From: Stictocephala bisonia
Taxonomy: Eukaryota > Arthropoda > Insecta > Hemiptera > Membracidae
DNA length: 64,000 nt
NCBI GenBank assembly: GCA_035578905.1
Contig: JAQJVL010000160.1
Span: 1,401,560-1,465,559 of the forward strand
Reading direction: 5' to 3'
Below the pieces are notes generated by a model that was not told the DNA's origin, searched no databases, and saw nothing but the letters and a program-made list of their open reading frames with translations. Shown here one piece after another: positions 59,101-64,000 of this stretch (positions are counted from its first letter, which is position 1; each line of letters opens with the position of its first letter). The translations under genes and the position numbers were made by a program.

Positions 59101-62100
59101 GTTAAATATTGTTTTCTCTATTCATGTGGTACCAGTATTCATTCACTTGTACGTATAATTGTTTTCAGTTGTTCATTATAATTCTAATTGTTCATGTATC
59201 TGTTAGTTGTTATTTATAAGGTAATTTATTTATTGATATTCTTTTTTATAGTTTATGTGTTGATTGAAAATAAAAAAAAAATATATATTTATTTTTGAAG
59301 GTCTATACTTTTGTTCTGTTGAACTGGCAACAGCCCATTTTTATATTTTCAATGTTTTTAACATTTTTAACATTTAATTCTTTCTTAATTTAAACTGCAT
59401 TTTGGACGTAACTAGTGTTTTTTTGTTCTGATCACACCCACCTTCGGTGGGCCTAGCTATTAATTGTGCGAGGGTGGGTAGCAACTCCCAAATAATGGAT
59501 TAAAGAGGACAGTACCAATTAACAGTCATTCTCACATGAGTATTCTATACTTTTTATTTCTAATGGACTACACAAAACTATCATCAATCATACCAACCCC
59601 GGGAACATAAATCTTGGAAGTAAACACCAAAACAACCCCATTTTCAAACAGTATTATATGAAATTATAATACCTTTAGTAATGGGTTACTCATTGTAAGA
59701 TCGATGCACATAAAACCGATTGTGGGTTACCGTTTTCAACTACCCACAAAGGAATATTGTTTTACTTTTATCCTTTATCTTATAGTTCCACTAGCTACAC
59801 CATTCAGAAGGTGAAGCTAATAAGCATATTGTTTTAAAAATATTTAGTCAAGTGAATGTCATACAAAAGGAATATATTATAATATAAGCCAAAATGCACA
59901 AATATATCAAAATATATGCACAAAATGCTCAAATATATTCTTCATCTATATTTGTGCAAAATATTTGTGAATTTTTTACTCTAATAGTGCTACATTTGTG
60001 CAATTTGTACTTCTACTATATTTATCTATTTTGTAGTACTTGTATTTTGATATATTTGTGCATTTTGTACTTTTATTGTAGTATATTTGTAATTTTTTTT
60101 GCTTATGTTGTATTGTGTGACATTCACTTGTATTTGTTTTTTAAAACGTATTATGCTAATTAAAAAACTATTTAAAAATATCATAAGAATTTAGGATTTT
60201 GAATTATTTTTTAATGCACATAGTTTAAGCTAAGTTTATTATATTTAATGCAATTCTTGGAAAATTAAAGATGTATGCCAAACTTCAAATATATATTTTA
60301 TGTATTCTAAATGTTTAATTTTAAGGAAAACACAAAACAGTAATCAGCTGGGATATGGTGAATTGTTGGTCTTAAACTAATAGTTTTCTCTTCTAAATGA
60401 TATGATATTCAGTTAAAATATGAGTTCATATTTTATGACAACCTATTTATGGAAGAGGGTATCTGTATCAGTAGTAACTAATTGCTGGTATATAAATTCA
60501 AATCTCATAGACACCAATATGCAATATGATTAAAATAAGTACATACCTCTGATGAAGTGAATGTTGAGGCTGCATTTATACTGTCAGATTTGTCATTATT
60601 CAGTGCATACTGCTTTTTCTCTTGCATTTTTCTTTCATACTCCTGAAAAAATATACATTTGGTAATTTTATATATTTAAAAAATTGTCATTTCAGCTGAG
60701 TAATTATGCTATTTACATTTCAATTATTTGTAAAAAACCTTCTTGATATTCTAAAATAGTTTTTTTTATATAAGTCTATATGTGATAGGTGAGTATATCC
60801 ATTTACAATTTCAAATGAATAGTTTAAATTTTATAAGAAAATATAGACTATAATAGGATAATAGATGAAAGATTGCAGGTCTTTTTTATAATTAAACTGG
60901 CCGACAGCTCTTGCTTCGCCCTAACTTGCATTTCTAACCCTTAAGAATGACATTTTGTTAAATCCTTTCTTAGCGGATCTCTATCATACAAAAGCTAACT
61001 TTCTTCCAAATTTTATCAAAATCTGTAATGTGGTTCTGGAGATTTTGTGATGAGTGAGTACATCGTTTTTAGATTTTATATATTAAGAAGAAAAGCACTT
61101 TAACATTTTTGTTTGATGATTTTGTTTCACCTCAAAACTTATATATGCCACCAGATCATTGTGAAAAAGACGTAAACTATAAATACTGAGAAAATGTGAA
61201 TAATGACAAAAACAAAATAGTTATTATTTAAATTACATGTTATTTTTTATTATTATTTATATATTCTAGGTATTCAGGTTCTGACTGTGTCAAATAAACA
61301 TTAGAAGCATCGTCAACATTTTGTTCACCCTGAAGGGAACAAGACCGAAATGTCAGACAACTCTTGGGTTTTATGGTTTTATTTAACACTGTCAGAATCT
61401 TAAGACCTAATGTATATAAATATTTCACTGACCATGGAAGTGTAGAAATTAATTTTTGTTATGTTATTGATATACAGGGTAGAAAAAAAAATATGGATAC
61501 GCTTTCACAACGTTATTTTTTCGATAGATAATTTGATAATTGAATTTTTTTCAATAATTGTGTTCCATAAAGAATTATTTTTATCAGAATAATTTACTTT
61601 AAATTGTTAAATAGTGGAGAAATAATATTTTTCAAATTAGTACTTTGAAATTCAAATGACCGGTACTTTGGAAAGGATAAACCTTTTGAGTTCCGGTTTG
61701 GAGTAATTAATTTGTCTTGAATATACCTTTCATTTGATACCTAACTTGACCTAAAATTACATTGAAGATTTTCGTTTAACTCCTCGCAGGCTGTCCCCCT
61801 AAAAAGATGAAATGTCGCTAATGGCATCAAAAGGTTTTGTAACCATGATTATGTATTTATCCACCTTGTATTTATCTATGTTTAAAACTTTCTATAGACA
61901 TACAAAGACAAATAATTTGTAATTGACTAACAACACTAAAAAACCTTAGTAAAACTTTTAAAATTCTTACCTTTTCCAGCTTGGCTTGATAGGCGAGTAA
62001 AGGAGACAAAGAAGTGGCCTCGGACTGGCTGGTGACTATGAAGTCACCCGGAGCCAATTGGGGCTCAGGCCAGTCCTGGGGCGGGGGCTTCAGACTGATG

Positions 62101-62117
62101 GGCTGGGCACGGGTGAG
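46880..62117 (-). CDS. Multi-exon gene for a Lys/Ser/Thr-rich protein, identity unknown
   Basis: Eight internal-type exons on the minus strand: 61971-62117, 60547-60642, 54699-54956, 53470-53727, 51268-51531, 48422-48688 and 46880-46990, plus a candidate first exon at 56312-56383. Every one has an AG acceptor and GT donor (56312 only a donor) and begins and ends in phase 0, so any exon can be skipped without changing frame. Together about 470 codons, open at both ends within the window. The product is hydrophilic: a Pro-rich piece, a charged coiled-coil-like piece (KLEK/EYERKMQEKKQ), a basic piece (RKTRKKAKT, RKGRRKK) that could bind nucleic acid or act as nuclear signal, and Ser/Thr-rich repeats. 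I recognise no domain. Possible ends are listed separately. Confidence 0.65.
47139..47210. repeat. (AT)n microsatellite and poly-G run
   Basis: About 22 AT dinucleotides at 47139-47182 followed, after 15 bases, by a run of about 13 G. Both are error-prone in assembly, so lengths are uncertain. Confidence 0.95.
47836..47965. repeat. 130-bp element with perfect 26-bp inverted ends
   Basis: Arms at 47836-47861 and 47940-47965 are exact reverse complements, beginning ATTAGTATATTGGAGAGATA. The right half is related to 51866-51960, so this is a dispersed family (MITE-like). Confidence 0.85.
48422..48688 (-). CDS. Unknown gene, duplicated exon, copy 1
   Basis: 89 codons, phase 0/0, acceptor TTTGTCTTTAG and donor GTAAGT. 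Starts EIQNVLYATSTSKKLDLQDH, rich in Ser and Thr. The last 13 residues GTTETVTPNTTVN align without gaps to those of the exon at 51268; YATS, SKK and QD near the start and STT in the middle also match. The two exons therefore arose by tandem duplication. Confidence 0.75.
48689..51267. other. Intron, nothing recognised
   Basis: AT-rich; I looked for a third copy of the duplicated exon and saw none. Confidence 0.4.
51268..51531 (-). CDS. Unknown gene, duplicated exon, copy 2
   Basis: 88 codons, phase 0/0, acceptor TTTTATAG and donor GTAAGT. Starts VKGNIRTYATSSKKSEVQDY and ends GTTEIITSDTTTN. Related to the exon at 48422 along its length, with the middle part more diverged. Ser/Thr/Lys-rich and probably disordered. 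Confidence 0.75.
51866..51960. repeat. Relative of the 47.8-kb hairpin element
   Basis: AGAGATAGAGCATCAGCAAA, CTTACCTAGAAAGACG and CAGTAGTAGTA match the reverse complement of 47875-47955 with substitutions. Only one side is preserved. Confidence 0.6.
51961..52690 (+). pseudogene. Tc1/mariner-superfamily transposase C-terminal relic
   Basis: Reading frames, with stops and shifts, give YFQQDGALPHFHHDVRRYLN (about 52160), KEFPERW, LLWGHLKSVVYKSPL (about 52260), then NLDDLKNRITVACGSITGNI and NVRDEFFNRLLH. This is the C-terminal order of a common insect DDE transposase family (FQQDGAPPHY, LDFFLWGHLK, VRNEFLNRL). CCACCCTGTATGT at 52680 looks like its right terminal repeat; no left end was found. 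Confidence 0.65.
52691..53469. other. Intron, nothing firm
   Basis: AT-rich; a slightly less AT-rich segment at 53000-53340 has no recognised feature. Confidence 0.35.
53470..53727 (-). CDS. Unknown gene, basic exon
   Basis: 86 codons, phase 0/0. Starts RKESENNVSSDELKRKKSDQ; contains SRKRGRGFAFAERIYEDHDK, an Arg-rich stretch that could be a nuclear localisation signal. Donor GTATAC is weak, and an alternative acceptor 2 bases downstream exists but would shift the frame. Confidence 0.65.
54699..54956 (-). CDS. Unknown gene, Lys/Arg-rich exon
   Basis: 86 codons, phase 0/0, acceptor ACTTTCAG and donor GTTTGA (weak). Starts EDLQKLLDPDELLKHNKQLR, then a run of Lys/Ala-rich sequence and RKGRRKKMSQ at the end. 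No domain recognised. Confidence 0.7.
54998..55140 (-). repeat. LINE 3' tail, minus orientation
   Basis: On the minus strand it ends GGTTACTCTCTTTACACCAA followed by TAAATAAATAAATA, the same tail style as at 32240. Extent uncertain. Confidence 0.4.
55141..56311. other. Intron, nothing recognised
   Basis: AT-rich; no supported feature. Confidence 0.35.
56312..56383 (-). CDS. Candidate first exon (24 codons)
   Basis: ATG at 56383-56381 in good context (AAAATGG), frame MANCSDLIESSNKQQQMSYK then PVQH, donor GTATGT, ending in phase 0. It could splice directly to 54699 in frame. This suggests either a promoter internal to the large gene or that the exons right of it belong to another gene. Confidence 0.5.
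56384..57179. other. Nothing recognised; possible promoter region of the 56.3-kb exon
   Basis: AT-rich. Multiple TATA-like strings make promoter calling by eye unreliable. Confidence 0.3.
57192..57768 (+). pseudogene. Gypsy integrase, C-terminal fragment
   Basis: The integrase joins retrotransposon DNA to the host genome. Visible are the second catalytic Asp in TIVSDNGSQFSSKEFRRFC and the catalytic Glu in SHAERFNRNLRSAL, with the usual spacing, followed by W-x3-L-x2-LQ-AFNSAKHESHNAVPFEL and a C-terminal YNRGCRPNPFQLGDLV motif. The first Asp and zinc finger lie before the truncation. Frame open from 57192 to TAG at 57766; later frames are broken. Confidence 0.85.
58203..59332 (+). repeat. Probable Gypsy 3' LTR
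   Basis: About 1,130 bp, starting TGTTGTGCAGTAGCACC right after a purine tract and ending CAACA. A poly-A signal (AATAAA) lies at about 59267-59273, shortly before the end. Without the 5' LTR the limits cannot be confirmed. Open frames at 58079-58575 overlap its start and are not genes. Confidence 0.5.
59333..60546. other. Intron, AT-rich with imperfect repeats
   Basis: Between 59890 and 60110 the phrases TATTTGTGCAATTTGTACTT, TATTTGTGCATTTTGTACTT and ATGCACAAATATATC recur in both orientations. A less AT-rich hairpin-like string (CACCCACCTTCGGTGGG) is at 59447. Confidence 0.45.
60547..60642 (-). CDS. Unknown gene, coiled-coil-like exon
   Basis: 32 codons, EYERKMQEKKQYALNNDKSD then SINAASTFTSSE, phase 0/0, acceptor TTTTTTCAG and donor GTATGT. 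Continues smoothly from the KLEK end of the exon at 61971. Confidence 0.7.
60890..61085. repeat. Diverged copy of the repeat at 2035-2610
   Basis: Shares AAATCCTTTCTTAGCGGAT, AAAAGCTAAC and TTTTGTGATGAGTGAGT with 2469-2565. Helitron-like affiliation is a guess. Confidence 0.45.
61240..61329 (-). CDS. Candidate alternative last exon (29 residues and stop)
   Basis: Acceptor TTGTTCCCTTCAG with a good pyrimidine tract, phase-0 frame GEQNVDDASNVYLTQSEPEY then LEYINNNKK and TAA. No AATAAA follows closely. If used it would truncate the protein after the exon at 61971. Confidence 0.35.
   Translation of the reverse strand, partial: GEQNVDDASNVYLTQSEPEYLEYINNNKK
61480..61875. repeat. Possible small DNA transposon remnant
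   Basis: Starts ATACAGGGTAGAAAA and ends CCACCTTGTATTT, a weak inverted pair of the ACAGGGTG type common in insect DNA transposons. No coding. Confidence 0.3.
61971..62117 (-). CDS. Unknown gene, Pro-rich exon (rightmost found)
   Basis: 49 codons, LTRAQPISLKPPPQDWPEPQ and on to LAYQAKLEK, phase 0/0, acceptor CATGTTGCAG and donor GTAAGA. Its codon content is much more GC-rich than the flanks, as expected of conserved coding. It contains no start codon, so the gene continues off the right edge or into an unseen exon. Confidence 0.75.
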
Positions 62118-62559
62118 CTGCAACATGAGGTAGAAAATGTAAATCAGGCGCTATTAAGACATCAAGAGATATGATTATCCTCTTAAGATGGACTGGTTTA
62201 TTAGTTTATATATTGTATAGTGGAATAAGAAAATTTTAAAAAGATAACTGAAATGTATTTTAACTAAAAAACTTTTCTACTTTTTAAAAAGACATTTTAA
62301 GACTTCCTTTTTAACTGACCCATAGCCTAAAAATCAATGTGGTGAACTTATCGAGGTAGAGTAAAAGGGTGAACCAGTTATTATAAATAATATGGAGACT
62401 CATAAGTCAAAATGTGTTAAAATAAGACTTAAATGACACTTTTAGTTGTGGTTACTCTTAATTAGAAAAATATTTCACAACTTGTTGTATGTTTAAAGGT
62501 GAATATGTAAATTGAAATTGATAAAGGATAGTTATGAATGATATTTGTAGTCTCATTAC

Positions 62560-62890
62560 TCAGCTGGTACTCATGGCATAGTGTTGTAACCCTGGTACTT
62601 TGTAGCAAAATGCTGTGAATATCCTATATGATAGGTTCTGTTCTCTTAATAATGCCAACAAGGCGTCCCCTCAATGTTTACCATCAACATAGATAGGGCG
62701 TACTACTAGAGAAATCTGGAGTGTCCGTGATGTGAGGTGCCAGTTTTTGGATTCTGTCTAAGCGGAAGATATGAGTATCAGGCTTATCAGATCAATACTA
62801 TGTGGTTTACATTTTTTATATAAAGCTGTAGATCCCTTAGTTACAGCTTTAACTAAGGGATGGCTATTAATAAATGGTCATGTTAAACTT
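62560..62890 (+). repeat. SINE family B, plus orientation, diverged
   Basis: CATGGCATAGTGTTGTAACC, GATAGGTTCTGTTCTCTTAA, ACTACTAGAGAAATCTGGAG, TGTAGATCCCTTAGTTACAG and GGCTATTAATAAATGG follow the order of the family B copies. A short hairpin (CCCTTAGTTA / TAACTAAGGG) is at 62835. Confidence 0.6.
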
Positions 62891-63519
62891 AATTATAACT
62901 GGAGTACACAGGTCATCCACGGAAAGTAATATTAATATCAACAAGAAATAGGAATCTATAGTGGCTACAAACCCAAATATTACCGTGGAATCAGAATCAT
63001 GTGTTTTTTACTATTTTTATTAGTTTATACAAGCTTGATCACTAGTTTCCCTTAAGGTGAGACCAGCAATAAAAATTATAAAGTCTACAATTTTATTATT
63101 TGTTGGTTATTTTGTACTTCTATTATATCTGTAGAATTCTTCTCTTTAGTATTTGCTGGTGAGCAACAAAAATATTTTTAGAACAGTTTTTAGGTTTGTA
63201 TCAAAACGTACTCTCTACATTTTTATGGTTAATTTATTACCTAGTTCTCTCAATATAACTATTACTAATATTTTTAACACTTTGGAGTCAGATGTTTCAC
63301 TCATACGTTTCAACACCAAAGGTATGTTGCATTATTTGTTCACTAATAAGGCAGAACTTGTATGTACTCTCTGATGTCTACTCGAGCTTCAACTGCAAAG
63401 AATTCAATAAATTTGAAATTTTTTCGCTCTCCTAAATAGTTTTTTTTTTAAATTGCAACTAATGAAAAATATCTTTTCCAATGCAAGCTTACATATCTTT
63501 TAATAATTTACCTTAATTG
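62891..63519. other. Nothing recognised
   Basis: AT-rich; open frame at 63153-63374 has no similarity or splice context. No further exon of the minus-strand gene was found. Confidence 0.35.
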
Positions 63520-63803
63520 GTCGGTAGCGTATTTGGTTCAATCCCAGCTTCATGTGCTAAAGGTTCTCAGTTCAATCCCAATCAGAGTCAATACATTTTG
63601 AGAAGGATCAGCTGATAACCACCGGCTGTTAATTTGTAATTGGGCTATTAATTAATGACACTTTCTAAGGAATAGTCGGCCTTAGTTTGTAACAATGACT
63701 ACATTCGCTCATCTACACTCATCACACTCATTTGAAATCCATATTCGCCCATATCTTGACGATCGGCGTCTTATGAATAAATAAAAATAAATAAATAAAT
63801 AAC
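63520..63803 (+). repeat. SINE family A, complete copy
   Basis: Head: GGTCGGTAGCGTATTTGG and GTTCAATCCC twice (B-box-like). Body: AAGGATCAGCTGATAACCAC, CTAAGGAATAGTCGGCC. 3' end: CATATCTTGACGATCGGCGT then CTTATG and an ATAAA-rich tail at 63773-63801. The 3' end is shared with family B. Confidence 0.75.
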
Positions 63804-64000
63804 TAATAGTGATATCAATATAAAATTTTTGTTTCAAAGCGAGGCTATTTTTTTACACATATTAAGCATATATTAAAAAAAATATACCACTAAAAAAATT
63901 AATTAAAAATATTGTTTAAACCTAGTAGTTTAAATTGTCTTATATAAGTGCACAAAATACATGGTAGTTTGTGAAGCTTTTTTAAAAATAAAAAAAAACT

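Larger units (their letters stand above)
57180..59332 (+). mobile_element. 5'-truncated Gypsy LTR retrotransposon: integrase end and 3' LTR
   Basis: Clearly less AT-rich than its flanks. Integrase coding (57192-57768) is followed by a decayed stretch, a purine-rich tract (GGGGAGGGA at 58194-58202) and a likely 3' LTR from TGTTGTGCAG at 58203 to GGCAACA at 59332 (TGTTG...CAACA ends). The rest of pol, gag and the 5' LTR are missing. It sits in the intron upstream of the 56.3-kb exon. Confidence 0.75.

Overview
The window is nuclear DNA of an animal, most likely an insect. It is very AT-rich, its coding exons are short with canonical GT/AG introns several kb long, and the repeats are typical of arthropods: a mariner, Jockey/CR1-type LINEs, tRNA-derived SINEs, a P-like/THAP transposase, TTAA-flanked elements, a Helitron-like end and a Gypsy fragment. 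There are no bacterial-style genes, operons or CRISPR arrays. The species cannot be named from the sequence alone. Host genes found so far all lie on the minus strand.

Left part (1-19 kb): the mitochondrial dicarboxylate carrier gene (SLC25A10/Dic1 type). I rebuilt four coding exons from splice sites and protein similarity: 18866-18958 (start codon), 9408-9563, 2766-2932 and 1117-1324. They encode 208 residues, and the last third of the carrier lies off the left edge. Introns are full of transposons: a 5'-truncated LINE, a fold-back repeat containing a SINE, a TTAA-flanked element, a complete but decayed mariner with perfect TIRs, a 62-bp tandem array and a Helitron-like 3' end.

Middle (19-35 kb): a G-rich minisatellite in inverted halves (21.3-22.4 kb), hAT and LINE relics, then a small two-exon gene (31702 to 28139) that I read as a secreted cystine-knot (knottin) precursor: signal peptide, six cysteines with spacing C-x6-C-x5-CC-x3-C-x13-C, the first intron lying just before the second cysteine, and a long basic tail. 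This is the most novel-looking gene here.

Right part (34.9-62.1 kb): a minus-strand gene, or cluster of transcripts, made of many small exons that all begin and end in phase 0. It encodes a Lys/Ser/Thr-rich, probably disordered protein I cannot name. Two neighbouring exons (48422-48688 and 51268-51531) are clearly duplicates. There is a candidate internal first exon (56312-56383) and several candidate last exons (61240-61329, 41257-41403, 39212-39271, and 38550-38597 joined to 34911-35051), suggesting alternative starts and ends. Between these exons are a P-like element with a THAP domain, SINEs, two more G-rich minisatellite loci, a TTAA element, a broken LINE, small hairpin elements, a Tc1/mariner-like transposase relic and a Gypsy integrase plus LTR.

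Intron-exon structures here are inferred by eye and no transcript evidence was available.
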